Positions 53,236 through 62,053 of a stretch of DNA of 64,000 nt are shown in pieces (within the stretch, counting starts at the first letter, position 1; every line of letters starts with the position of its first letter). The notes beneath the pieces were generated by a model. It was not told where the DNA came from. It saw only the letters and a list, made by a program, of their open reading frames with translations, and made no database searches. This DNA is from Algoriphagus antarcticus (GTDB lineage Bacteria; Bacteroidota; Bacteroidia; Cytophagales; Cyclobacteriaceae): the NCBI RefSeq assembly GCF_002150685.1, contig NZ_MSSW01000027.1:1-64000 (forward strand). The letters run 5' to 3'. The position numbers and the translations under genes are program-made.

Positions 53236-54963
53236 TTAGTTTTTAATTAGTGTCCAGTTGTATTGATTAAATCCTGCGGGAGCTGTTTTCTTTAGCCTAT
53301 CTCCAATTTCTTCCAGATAGAGTGTGTTGTATCTAAGTCTGGAAATATAGTTGGGTAGAGTGGGGTCACCATTCCAGCAATGTTCTGCACGGTCGCCGTA
53401 TGCGACAGTTCCATCATAATAGGGGTTTTGTGTTTCTTCCAAAAATTGCTCAGTCAAATAAACAGCATTGTTTAAGTAATAATTATCCATGTCGCCACAG
53501 AAGATGTTGATTTTCCCTTCCAGTTTTGAACCCAGAGTTTCCCAGTCCCGCTCCATGATATAGCGAAGGTCGTAATTCTCCTTCCAATAAAAAGCAACCT
53601 CGGGATCGATTTCTCCGGAATATTTATCCCAGATTGGTTTTGGATAGCCGTCCTTACCTGTAGGAGAATACACTGCCTGCCAGATATCAAATTGATCTCC
53701 AGACCTACTTTTACTGCCTCCAATAGCCAATTCTCGATGATTCATGTCTTTTACCATAGCCGAAATATGCCCTAGATAATCTCTGTGACCAGGTCGGAGA
53801 GTCTTTCGAAACTCCCCCTCTTGATAATAGGCATTTTCATCTTCATAGATATTGACGGAAGTAAAGGCTCTGAAGTCTATCGGATCGGGACAGGCGGCAA
53901 AGCAACCATTGTATTCATCTGGATAAAATACCTGCACCGCCAAAGCTTCCCAGCCTCCTGTGGATCCACCATAAAGAAAGCGAGACCAACCTTCACCTAT
54001 TCCACGGAATTTCTCCTCGATGTTAGGTATTAGCTCATAAGTAATTGCATCACCATAAGGGCCTAGATTGGCAGAATTTACAGCGTAGCTATCATCGTAA
54101 TAGGGATTTGCATGTTGGATTTCGATAATGATAAAGCGTTGAAAATCAGGTGATGTCCACTTCTGATAAAAGTCATAAGCTTCCTGTTGTTGGATTTTTT
54201 CATATCCATAGATCCCGAATCTTGCGCTGTAATCGTCATCGGATAGATCAGGATCTGGCGGAATTGTTCTGAATCCGGAAAAATCAGAAGGAAAGTGACC
54301 ATGGAATATCATCAATGGATAATACTGATTTGGGTTTTCATCAAAGCCCTCAGGGAGTAAAATATTTGCACCTAGGTACATATCCCTTCCCCAGAATTTT
54401 GAGAGCATTTCCGATTTGAATTTGATATGTTTGATATATTTAGTGTCTTCAGGCTGATTGAATTCCGGGATACTATTTTCTACAGTCAAACTTAAATCAT
54501 TGCCTTTTTTCCAATTTACAAGGATTGGTTTGCTGTAGATGTTTTTTGGAGCTTGAGCCCATTGTCGGCCTTCACCTTGATCCATTGGAAGCTTTACCGT
54601 ATGTCCATCAGCTCGTGTAAATGTGTCATGTTTTTGGATAAATGCCTGGACATAATACTTGCCTTCTTCCATTGCAGCAAGGCTTTCGACTGGGTATCCA
54701 AAGCTGGTGGTATCAAATAGAATAGGTTTACCTGCTTCATAATTTTCAAAATCCATCCCAAAAACTTGGTTGGTGCCCACATTATCATTGATGCCAAAGC
54801 GTGGTTCGGACGTACTATCTCGTGAGAAAATCAGCAGTACTCTACCATCTTTCACTTCAGCTTCTAGCGATTTGTCTATTACAATTTCAACGGTAGAATC
54901 ACTGGAAGTAGTGCATGCCCAGCTACATAGTATCACTAGTGCTAAATAGAAAATTTGTTTCAT
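53236..54963 (-). CDS. esterase-like alpha/beta hydrolase lipoprotein
   Basis: The 575 residues have a lipoprotein signal (LALVILCSWAC, Cys17), an N-terminal beta-rich domain (about 25-185), and an alpha/beta-hydrolase domain with YYPLMIFHGHFP (oxyanion region), FIIIEIQHANPYYDDSYAVN and the nucleophile elbow LYGGSTGGWEAL (Ser334). It resembles putative esterases of the Fes/esterase-D class found in Bacteroidota. Substrate unknown; it is probably outside the cytoplasm. First gene of the pair with the propeller lipoprotein. Confidence 0.85.
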   Translation of the reverse strand: MKQIFYLALVILCSWACTTSSDSTVEIVIDKSLEAEVKDGRVLLIFSRDSTSEPRFGINDNVGTNQVFGMDFENYEAGKPILFDTTSFGYPVESLAAMEEGKYYVQAFIQKHDTFTRADGHTVKLPMDQGEGRQWAQAPKNIYSKPILVNWKKGNDLSLTVENSIPEFNQPEDTKYIKHIKFKSEMLSKFWGRDMYLGANILLPEGFDENPNQYYPLMIFHGHFPSDFSGFRTIPPDPDLSDDDYSARFGIYGYEKIQQQEAYDFYQKWTSPDFQRFIIIEIQHANPYYDDSYAVNSANLGPYGDAITYELIPNIEEKFRGIGEGWSRFLYGGSTGGWEALAVQVFYPDEYNGCFAACPDPIDFRAFTSVNIYEDENAYYQEGEFRKTLRPGHRDYLGHISAMVKDMNHRELAIGGSKSRSGDQFDIWQAVYSPTGKDGYPKPIWDKYSGEIDPEVAFYWKENYDLRYIMERDWETLGSKLEGKINIFCGDMDNYYLNNAVYLTEQFLEETQNPYYDGTVAYGDRAEHCWNGDPTLPNYISRLRYNTLYLEEIGDRLKKTAPAGFNQYNWTLIKN

Positions 54964-55134
54964 GTTGGGTGGTTTTGTATTGGAATTTACATATTATCCA
55001 ATGATTATTAGGTGCTAAGGCTTTTAAATACTTTGCATGTGCTTGGGTATTTTGTGAAAAATGCCTTTGGTGGATTAATGGGAGTTCAATTAGAAAATCC
55101 ACTTATCTTACGGTTTAATCTAACACATCAACTC

Positions 55135-56391
55135 ATGAGAAAATTTTTGAATCTAGCTTTTTTGGCAACTATGGCCTTCGCCTGTTCACCTAATGAACAA
55201 GAAACAACTGTTGATTACACTACACTTTCTGACGAAGAGCGATTAGAAGTTGCAAAGGAAATCGCACATGAGACTATCATAGTAGACGGACACGTGGACT
55301 TACCTTACCGTATGAAAGTAGGAGGGTTTACACTTCAGCGTGAAATACTGGATGTCTCCGTACGTACTCCAGACGGTAATTTTGATTTTCCCCGTGCCAA
55401 GGAGGGAGGGCTAGATGCTCCATTTATGTCCATTTATATTCCCGCTGGGCTTCAGCAGACACCAGGTTCTTCAAAGGCTTTAGCAGATTCTTTGATACTG
55501 ATGACAGAGCGATTGGCAGAGACTTTCCCTGACAAGTTTGCTATGGCCTACAGTCCAGCTGAAGTAGAAACCAACTTTTCCGCAGGCAAAATCTCCTTAC
55601 CGATGGGGATGGAAAATGGATCGGCACTTGAAGACGACATCTCAAATGTTGCCTATTTCCATGAACGCGGTATTCGTTATATCACGCTTACTCACGGCAA
55701 AGCAAACCTTATTGGGGATAGTAGTTATGATACGGTGAGGCTGTATAATGGATTGAGTGAGTATGGAGAGCAGGTTGTTGCGGAGATGAACCGAGTGGGA
55801 ATAATGGTTGACTTATCACACGTTTCGGATGATACATTCAAGGATGCTTTGGCTCTTACGAAAGTACCTGTGATAGCATCTCACTCTTCTGTTAGGGCAT
55901 TTACTCCGGATTTTGAAAGAAATATGAGTGACGAGCTCATTCAGGCTATGGCTAAGAATGGCGGAGTCATGATGATCAATTTCGGAGGATCTTTTATTGA
56001 TTCAGCTTATGCTGCAGGTACTGATAAAGCCCGGGAGCATCTGATCAATTATATGGCGGAGAATAAGTTGAGTCAAGGGGATTCTTCATTCAAAGTTTAT
56101 GCATCCGAATATATGGCTGCAAATAATCCGTTTCCATCTGTCAAGCGAGTTGCAGATCATATTGATCATGTGAAAAACTTGGTTGGGATCGATTATATAG
56201 GTTTGGGTTCTGATTTCGATGGAGTAGGAGATTCCTTGCCGACTGGCTTAAAGGATGTTTCCATGTATCCAAATTTGATTGCGGAGCTATTGAAAAGGGG
56301 TTACACTAGAGAGGAGATCGAGATGATCTGTTATAACAATGTATTTAGAGTTTGGAAAGCAGTTGAGGATTATGCAGCTAACCAAAAGTAA
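55135..56391 (+). CDS. membrane dipeptidase (M19, renal dipeptidase-like), lipoprotein
   Basis: M19 enzymes hydrolyse a range of dipeptides, including L-D and D-amino-acid ones, with a binuclear zinc site. The ATG at 55135 gives 418 residues beginning with a lipoprotein signal (LNLAFLATMAFAC, Cys17); the ATG at 55012 would bury the signal 41 residues in. Zinc ligands: His53 and Asp55 in VDGHVDLPY, the bridging Glu in GMENGSAL, and His residues in MVDLSHVSDD and VIASHSS. IGLGSDFDGVG is a family signature. Single gene with terminator. Confidence 0.93.
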   Translation: MRKFLNLAFLATMAFACSPNEQETTVDYTTLSDEERLEVAKEIAHETIIVDGHVDLPYRMKVGGFTLQREILDVSVRTPDGNFDFPRAKEGGLDAPFMSIYIPAGLQQTPGSSKALADSLILMTERLAETFPDKFAMAYSPAEVETNFSAGKISLPMGMENGSALEDDISNVAYFHERGIRYITLTHGKANLIGDSSYDTVRLYNGLSEYGEQVVAEMNRVGIMVDLSHVSDDTFKDALALTKVPVIASHSSVRAFTPDFERNMSDELIQAMAKNGGVMMINFGGSFIDSAYAAGTDKAREHLINYMAENKLSQGDSSFKVYASEYMAANNPFPSVKRVADHIDHVKNLVGIDYIGLGSDFDGVGDSLPTGLKDVSMYPNLIAELLKRGYTREEIEMICYNNVFRVWKAVEDYAANQK

Positions 56392-56415
56392 TTGACTCGG
56401 GAAACTCTAAAAGCA

Positions 56416-56444
56416 AGCCCTGTTTCATAATCTGAAGCAGGGCT
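56416..56444 (+). terminator. rho-independent terminator after the dipeptidase gene
   Basis: AGCCCTGTTTC (56416-56426) pairs with GAAGCAGGGCT (56434-56444), 7-nt loop, followed by ATTTTTTT. It abuts the 3' end of the convergent PIN remnant. Confidence 0.85.
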
Positions 56445-56861
56445 ATTTTTTTCTACCAGTGATATATTCACTAGGGCTCATGACTGGAATAGTTGCGCTT
56501 TTGAAGTCCTTTTGATTTCTGGTAATGATGATGTCGTAACCAAATTCAAGAGCGGAGTAAAGCTGTAGGCCATCTTCAAAATCAGTCATTTTCTCGTCAT
56601 TTATCGATAAGTCCACTATTTTTTCATTAAGAGGTAAAACTTCCGCCAAAAGGCGAAAGTTTCTCAAAACATTTTTTGCTTCACTAGAACCTAATTGCTT
56701 TAAAAGTTGGTAGTTAGTATTTGCCATAGACAAAGCCGAAATGCCTAATAAAGTAGTGTGCCCATTGGCATAAGAAAAAATCCTGGAGACATCATCATAA
56801 AGGGCTGTCTCTCGGCAAGTAGATCTTACATTATGTTCGTATCAATGAAAATCTTCTTCAA
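56443..56861 (-). pseudogene. broken VapC-like PIN-domain toxin gene
   Basis: The gene begins with TTG at 56861, overlapping the antitoxin stop by 4 nt. It reads KKIFIDTNIM then TAA (56826-56828), DLLAERQPF, and then a one-base shift near 56797-56804 moves the reading to YDDVSRIFSYANGHTTL, GISALSMANTNY and on to the intact 96-codon tail (ORF 56443-56733) with GYDIIITRNQKDF. The parts add up to a standard PIN RNase with its first acid (FIDTN) and the late TRNxxDF. So a nonsense codon and a frameshift inactivate the toxin, while the antitoxin is intact. Confidence 0.8.
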
Positions 56862-57112
56862 TTATACTTTTCTGTTAAGTAATCCCCGTACTCTTTTTTG
56901 TATTCATAATCACTGGGAAGTTTGATCACTCCGCTTAAACTCTTCACCAAGGGAGTGATTTCAATATCATCAGATGGCTTTGGACTTTTGGAAGTAAGGC
57001 TGCCTAAATAGTTTTCTACAAGTTTGGAAAGGCTGAGTTGTTGACATTGTGCATATTCTTTGGCACGTTCGATCACGTTTTCATCGGGTCGTAAAGTGAG
57101 TTTGGTAATCAT
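56858..57112 (-). CDS. DUF6364-type antitoxin
   Basis: The 84 residues (ITKLTLRPDENVIERAKEYA, LSLSKLVENYLGSL) have a ribbon-helix-helix-like N-terminus and a flexible tail with an acidic/hydrophobic end (KLPSDYEYKKEYGDYLTEKYN) likely to wrap the PIN partner. This matches the DUF6364 antitoxins paired with PIN toxins in Bacteroidota. Its stop overlaps the toxin start by 4 nt. The cognate toxin is broken, so the antitoxin is now unpaired at this locus. Confidence 0.85.
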   Translation of the reverse strand: MITKLTLRPDENVIERAKEYAQCQQLSLSKLVENYLGSLTSKSPKPSDDIEITPLVKSLSGVIKLPSDYEYKKEYGDYLTEKYN

Positions 57113-57190
57113 ATTCAGGTAGTTTGCCTTATAAATTTATTAATTTTATAGGTCAATTTATAAAATCTGTTTTGAGATGAATGTTAGATT

Positions 57191-57709
57191 TTAGCTGGAT
57201 TTTCTGCCAAACCCTATTTCTTTTCGTTCTCCCAAGCCTGGCTTGAGCAGCTCCTCGATCATTTGATAGATATGATTGATGTGCTGATTTTGATTGGATT
57301 CGGCGTCTTGGAGCGCCTGAATTTTCTCCTGAAGTTCTGAGTAATTCAAAGCCCAGGCCCTGATCTTGACAAAAATCCAAATGATAGAAATGTTTACTTG
57401 GATAGCACGAGGACTATTGAGCACTGAGGAAAGCATCGCTACGCCTTGTTCGGTAAATACATAAGGTAAAGTTCGTCGGCCTCCCCAACTTGAGGTCGCA
57501 TTTTGCGACTTCAAGATTTCCCACTCTTCCAAATTGAGTTGGAACATAAAGTCATCAGGAAAGCGATCTATACTTCTTTTGACAGCTTGATTAAGCACTT
57601 TTGTCGAGACGCCGTACATCTCTGCCAGGTCAGAATCTAGCATGACTTTCTGCATTCGTATTTTATGAATTAGCTGGAGTACCTCTTCCTCGTTTAGAAA
57701 CTCGTTCAT
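57191..57709 (-). CDS. ORF6N domain protein
   Basis: The 172 residues have an ORF6N domain: KIRMQKVMLDSDLAEMYGV, LNQAVKRSIDRFPDDFMFQL, KSQNATSSWGGRRTLPYVF, TEQGVAMLSSVLNSPRAI. The domain is known from phage and chromosomal proteins (related to KilA-N/Bro regulators) and is presumed to bind DNA. A C-terminal helical coiled coil (about 125-160) may mediate dimers. Inside the gene the SQNATSS codons form a 27-bp palindrome resembling one 290 bp upstream (see 57791). Function unknown. Confidence 0.88.
   Translation of the reverse strand: MNEFLNEEEVLQLIHKIRMQKVMLDSDLAEMYGVSTKVLNQAVKRSIDRFPDDFMFQLNLEEWEILKSQNATSSWGGRRTLPYVFTEQGVAMLSSVLNSPRAIQVNISIIWIFVKIRAWALNYSELQEKIQALQDAESNQNQHINHIYQMIEELLKPGLGERKEIGFGRKSS
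57489..57515. repeat. intragenic 27-bp palindrome within ORF6N
   Basis: The run from CTTGAGGTCGCA to TGCGACTTCAAG is a 27-bp inverted repeat with one G-T type mismatch. It is 22/27 identical to the centre (57803-57829) of the upstream palindrome. Confidence 0.8.
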
Positions 57710-57790
57710 AAATTTTTAACAGTAGCGTGAACTAAGCTACTTAATTTTATCCTAAAAGAAAATAACCCATTTTTTCGAGTGTTTTGTGAC

Positions 57791-57841
57791 CTTGATTAGA
57801 ATCTTGAGGTCACAAATTGTGACCTCAAGATTCTAATCAAG
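57791..57841. repeat. 51-bp perfect palindrome upstream of the ORF6N gene
   Basis: The left 25-bp arm (57791-57815, starting CTTGATTAGAATCTTG) is the exact reverse complement of the right arm (57817-57841), with a single central A. It lies 82 bp before the ORF6N start and in the 339-bp gap (57710-58048) that separates it from clpB. A GTGACCTTGATT at 57786-57797 repeats part of the arm. The rest of the gap holds only a weak hairpin (AGTAGC/GCTACT near 57731). Confidence 0.9.
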
Positions 57842-58048
57842 TTTAGGCTATTTGCCTTTATATCACATGATCTTCCTGTCAAAAATTCCGAAATTATAGC
57901 CTTATTTATGTATTTCAAGCCATTCTGACTGAAAAAAGTAATTGGATACTCATTTGATAAGTTTATAGAAATCATAGGTGAGATTGGCTAATTGACTCTA
58001 ATCTGATCTTCCAAATTACAACTTGGATACCTTATAACTTTACCATAT

Positions 58049-60667
58049 ATGGACTTTAACCAATTCACTATAAAATCTCAGGAGGCGATCCAAAAGGCGA
58101 TGGAGTTGGCTTCGGCAGCAGGGCAACCTAACATCGAACCGGCTCATTTACTGAAAGGAATACTTAATGAAGACGAAAATGTAACTGATTTCCTGTTCAA
58201 AAAACTGGGGACCAATAAGCAGTTGATTGGTCAAAAACTGGATGAGCAACTCGCAAGGCTCCCCAAAGTAAGCGGAGGACAGCAACCTTATCTTTCGTCT
58301 TACGCCAATCAGGTACTCACGAAAGCCAAAGATTATTTAAAGACTTTCGGTGATGAATTTGTTGCGATCGAGCATTTGATTCTGGCGATTTTAGCTGGGT
58401 CAGATTCCATTGCGCAATTGTTAAAAGATCAGGGATTGAATGAGAAATCACTGATCGGGGCAATCAAAGAACTTAGAAAAGGAAATAAAGTGACTGATCA
58501 AAACGCAGAAAGTAAATACCAAGCGCTGGAGAAATACTCCAAAAACTTGAATGAGATGGCTAAAAAGGGGAAAATCGACCCAGTCATCGGAAGAGATGAG
58601 GAGATCCGAAGGGTTCTTCAGATTCTTGCTAGACGAACCAAAAATAATCCAATCCTCCTCGGTGAACCTGGGGTGGGTAAGACAGCAATCGTCGAAGGTC
58701 TTGCTCAGCGGATTGTCTCTGGCGATGTGCCTGAAAACCTGAAGTCCAAGACCTTAATTTCTCTGGATATGGGTTTACTTGTTGCAGGAGCTAAATATAA
58801 AGGGGAATTCGAAGAGAGATTGAAAGCCGTCATCAAAGAAGTGACGGATGCTGAAGGAGAAATTATTCTCTTTATCGATGAGATTCATACTTTGATCGGT
58901 GCTGGAGGTGGAGGCGAAGGCGCTATGGATGCTGCTAATTTATTGAAGCCGGCTTTGGCACGAGGGGAACTTCATGCAATCGGAGCTACCACACTAAAAG
59001 AGTATCAGAAATACATAGAGAAGGACAAAGCTCTGGAGCGTAGATTCCAATCCGTCATCGTGGATGAACCAGATGCTGCGGATGCGATTTCTATTCTTCG
59101 TGGGATTAAGGATAAATACGAATTGCACCACGGGGTGCGAATCAAGGATGATGCGGTAATTGCTGCTGTTGAGCTCTCTCAGCGATACATCTCTGATAGA
59201 TTCTTACCAGATAAGGCGATTGACTTGATGGATGAAGCAGCAGCCAAACTGAGGATGGAAATTGATTCTTTACCTCAGGAGTTGGACGAACTGAATCGCC
59301 GAATTATGCAATTGGAGATTGAGCGAGAAGCTATTCGAAGAGAGAAAAATAAGGATAAAGAGGTCGTACTCAGTAAAGAAATTGCTGAAATCTCTGAAAA
59401 GCGAGATAGCGTAAAAGCAAAGTGGGAAAGTGAAAAAGCGGTCATCACAGGAATCCGTCGAGAAAAGGAAAGAATAGATAATTTCAAGCTAGAAGCTGAG
59501 CAGGCTGAACGTGCCGGTGATTTTGGTAAAGTAGCCGAAATCAGATATGGTAAAATCGTCGAAGCTGAGAAAAAATTGGAATCTTTCAAAAGCCAATTGG
59601 TAGAAATGCAGGCAGGATCACCTTTGCTCAAAGAGGAAGTTGATCAAGAAGATATTGCTACAGTGGTGTCTAAATGGACTGGAATCCCGATGAACAGAAT
59701 GATCCAATCGGAGCGAGAAAAGTTATTGCATTTGGAGCTAGAGCTTGGACATAGAGTAGCAGGTCAGAAGGAAGCAATTACCGCTTTGTCTGATGCAGTT
59801 CGCAGAAGTCGTGCTGGGTTGCAAGATCCTAAGCGACCAATTGGTAGTTTTATCTTCATGGGTACTACAGGTGTAGGTAAGACTGAGCTTGCAAAAGCTT
59901 TGGCAGAATATCTTTTCAATGATGAGAATTCCATGGTACGAATTGACATGTCAGAATATCAAGAAAGACATGCCGTGAGCCGACTGGTGGGAGCACCTCC
60001 CGGCTATGTAGGCTATGATGAAGGGGGACAGTTGACAGAGGCTGTTCGAAGAAAACCATACTCCGTGATTCTGCTTGATGAGATTGAAAAAGCGCATCCG
60101 GATGTGTTTAATATTCTTCTTCAAGTTTTGGACGATGGTAGATTGACGGATAATAAGGGCCGAGTTGCCAACTTCAAAAACACGATCATCATTCTTACTA
60201 CTAATATTGGTTCGCATTTGATTCAAGAGCGATTCGCACAGATGGAAGATTGGAATAGAGAGGAGATTCTAGAAAAGACTAAAACTGAGGTTTATGAGCT
60301 TTTGAAAAAGGCTGTGCGACCAGAGTTCTTGAATAGAATTGATGAAACCATCATGTTTGAACCGCTAAGCAAAGAGGTTATTCGCAAGATTGTAGATATC
60401 CAGTGGAAGGAGATTCAGCATAGATTATCTGAATCAGGAATTGAAATAGAAGCAACTAAAGAAGTGCTGGATTACCTAGGTGAAGTTGGCTTTGATGCAA
60501 ACTTTGGAGCTAGACCGCTGAAGCGAACTATGCAGCGATTGGTCTTAAATGAGCTTTCCAAGCAAATCCTTTCCGGCTACATCAAAAATGACTCTGTAGT
60601 AATGGTAGACATTGATGCAGATAAGCAGGTCTACTTCAAAAATGTAGGTGCTGAAATAGAAGTGTAA
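58049..60667 (+). CDS. clpB: ATP-dependent chaperone ClpB
   Basis: ClpB disaggregates proteins together with DnaK. The 872 residues contain the Clp N domain (1-145), AAA1 with Walker A GEPGVGKT (205-212) and IILFIDEIHTLIGAG, the middle coiled-coil domain (about 405-530), and AAA2 with Walker A GTTGVGKT (605-612) and VILLDEIEKAHPDVF. The middle domain and absence of a ClpP loop distinguish it from ClpA/ClpC. Its own terminator follows. Confidence 0.97.
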   Translation: MDFNQFTIKSQEAIQKAMELASAAGQPNIEPAHLLKGILNEDENVTDFLFKKLGTNKQLIGQKLDEQLARLPKVSGGQQPYLSSYANQVLTKAKDYLKTFGDEFVAIEHLILAILAGSDSIAQLLKDQGLNEKSLIGAIKELRKGNKVTDQNAESKYQALEKYSKNLNEMAKKGKIDPVIGRDEEIRRVLQILARRTKNNPILLGEPGVGKTAIVEGLAQRIVSGDVPENLKSKTLISLDMGLLVAGAKYKGEFEERLKAVIKEVTDAEGEIILFIDEIHTLIGAGGGGEGAMDAANLLKPALARGELHAIGATTLKEYQKYIEKDKALERRFQSVIVDEPDAADAISILRGIKDKYELHHGVRIKDDAVIAAVELSQRYISDRFLPDKAIDLMDEAAAKLRMEIDSLPQELDELNRRIMQLEIEREAIRREKNKDKEVVLSKEIAEISEKRDSVKAKWESEKAVITGIRREKERIDNFKLEAEQAERAGDFGKVAEIRYGKIVEAEKKLESFKSQLVEMQAGSPLLKEEVDQEDIATVVSKWTGIPMNRMIQSEREKLLHLELELGHRVAGQKEAITALSDAVRRSRAGLQDPKRPIGSFIFMGTTGVGKTELAKALAEYLFNDENSMVRIDMSEYQERHAVSRLVGAPPGYVGYDEGGQLTEAVRRKPYSVILLDEIEKAHPDVFNILLQVLDDGRLTDNKGRVANFKNTIIILTTNIGSHLIQERFAQMEDWNREEILEKTKTEVYELLKKAVRPEFLNRIDETIMFEPLSKEVIRKIVDIQWKEIQHRLSESGIEIEATKEVLDYLGEVGFDANFGARPLKRTMQRLVLNELSKQILSGYIKNDSVVMVDIDADKQVYFKNVGAEIEV

Positions 60668-60688
60668 TTTAGGTTAGTGGTTAAGGTT

Positions 60689-60719
60689 AAACCCTCGGAG
60701 CATGTAGCTTTGAGGGTTT
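60689..60719 (+). terminator. rho-independent terminator after clpB
   Basis: AAACCCTC (60689-60696) pairs with GAGGGTTT (60712-60719), with an inner AGC/GCT pair in the loop, and a T-run follows (TTTTCTTTTTT). 21 bp after the stop. Confidence 0.85.
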
Positions 60720-60728
60720 TTTCTTTTT

Positions 60729-60780
60729 TAACCACGGAGGGCACGGAGTCCCGATAGCTCGGGATTTGCAGAGAACACAG
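60729..60780 (+). repeat. degenerate intergenic ACCACGGAGG/GCAGAGAACACAG repeat
   Basis: Purine-rich units ACCACGGAGGGCACGGAG and GCAGAGAACACAG flank a small hairpin (CCCGA/TCGGG). It resembles the elements at 5248, 5394 and 6619. No gene overlaps it. Confidence 0.45.
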
Positions 60781-60852
60781 GTTCTTGTTTTTCTGCTCTT
60801 CCTTATCCTGAGCTCAGGAAAGCATCAGCGGGTGCAAGATTTTAGGAAGAAT

Positions 60853-62016
60853 TTACCCACCAATCCAATCCAAGTAATTACCAGTGTGAATCACCTCGTA
60901 GCTTGCCTGAGGATAGGCTTTGGCCCAAGCTGCAGGAACTTTGACTTTTTTTGTGAGCTGGTATTTGAATTCAAAAGCCCGAAGTTGATCGCCTTCTTCT
61001 TCCACCCAGTCGATTTCCTGTTGATCGTAGGTTCTCCAGAAATAGTGATTGCAATGAATCTGGCGGTAGTTGAGATACTTCTTTCGCTCGATAGCCAGGT
61101 AGTTTTCCCAAAGATCCCCCACATCCGCACGAAGATCCAAGCGATTGAAATTTTGGATAATCGCATTTCTGACACCGTTATCATAGAAATACCATCGGTT
61201 GTTTTTGACGATTTCCTTTCGCAGATTTCTGCTGTATCCTCCTATTCGAAATACCACAAATACCTTTGATAATAATTCAAGATATCGCTCTACAGTATTT
61301 TTGGACATCGCCAGCTGTTTGCCGAGCTCTTCCAACGAGACTTCTTTTCCCACCTGAAAAGCGATCAATCGCAGAAGTGAATAGAGTTTGTCTGAGTTCT
61401 TCAGTCCATCCACCATCAGAATATCCTTCAGCAGGTAATCATTCATGATCTGATAGAGGTAATCTTCCTTGTCTTTCCAATCAGCGATTTTGCTCAGTTC
61501 AGGATATCCGCCGAAAATCAACCGCTCTTCGCGCTTTTCCAAGGTGGTTTTGTAATCTTCGATTTTCGCAAATTCCAGTTGTGCCAAAGGGAAAAGTAAA
61601 AGCGTATGCTGCCGCCCGACCAGCGGTTCGCCCACTTGCTGATGCATATCAAAAGAAGAAGACCCCGTAGCAATCACCTGAATTCCCTCTATAGAATCCA
61701 CAATCAGCTTCAAAATCATCCCAATATCAGGAATATGCTGCGCCTCATCAATCACCAAAAGTGTCTTTCCGGCAAGTAGCCGACTATAATTTGCCACAGA
61801 TCGTTCCTGCAACAGGGCAGCGTCGACTAGATCCTCCCCATTGAGTACCAGCGTTTGCAGCGGATCTGTAGTCTTCAGGAAATCGCGAACAAATGCAGTC
61901 TTCCCAGACCTTCTTGGGCCTAGAAGCATCACCACCTTGTTTGGTTGGAGCTTCTTCAGGAATAAAGGCAATAGGCCTCTTGGGATATTTTGCATGGTTA
62001 ACTCTTTGGAATACAA
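60853..62016 (-). CDS. AAA ATPase with DUF4143 domain
   Basis: The 387 residues have an AAA_14-type ATPase with Walker A GPRRSGKT (33-40), Walker B LLVIDEAQHIPD and IQVIATGSSSF, and a C-terminal DUF4143 restriction-like domain (about 200-380). These proteins are widespread and often flagged as possible toxins or mobile accessory genes, but their role is unknown. The start may be 62016 or, 7 codons in, 61995. A cluster of operator-like repeats lies 38-117 bp upstream. Confidence 0.9.
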   Translation of the reverse strand: MYSKELTMQNIPRGLLPLFLKKLQPNKVVMLLGPRRSGKTAFVRDFLKTTDPLQTLVLNGEDLVDAALLQERSVANYSRLLAGKTLLVIDEAQHIPDIGMILKLIVDSIEGIQVIATGSSSFDMHQQVGEPLVGRQHTLLLFPLAQLEFAKIEDYKTTLEKREERLIFGGYPELSKIADWKDKEDYLYQIMNDYLLKDILMVDGLKNSDKLYSLLRLIAFQVGKEVSLEELGKQLAMSKNTVERYLELLSKVFVVFRIGGYSRNLRKEIVKNNRWYFYDNGVRNAIIQNFNRLDLRADVGDLWENYLAIERKKYLNYRQIHCNHYFWRTYDQQEIDWVEEEGDQLRAFEFKYQLTKKVKVPAAWAKAYPQASYEVIHTGNYLDWIGG

Positions 62017-62053
62017 TGCAAAATAGCTAATATTAAATTAAATCTACAAATAA

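Noticed and set aside
57153..57380. 75-codon ORF on the minus strand
   Set aside because: Another frame of the ORF6N gene 3' half; ORF6N has a complete domain signature.
57191..57709. ORF6N gene as part of a prophage
   Set aside because: No structural, packaging or integrase gene lies nearby; flanks are a dipeptidase and clpB.
60766..61269. 167-codon plus-strand ORF downstream of clpB
   Set aside because: It starts in a repeat and lies mostly antisense to the DUF4143 ATPase, which is well supported.
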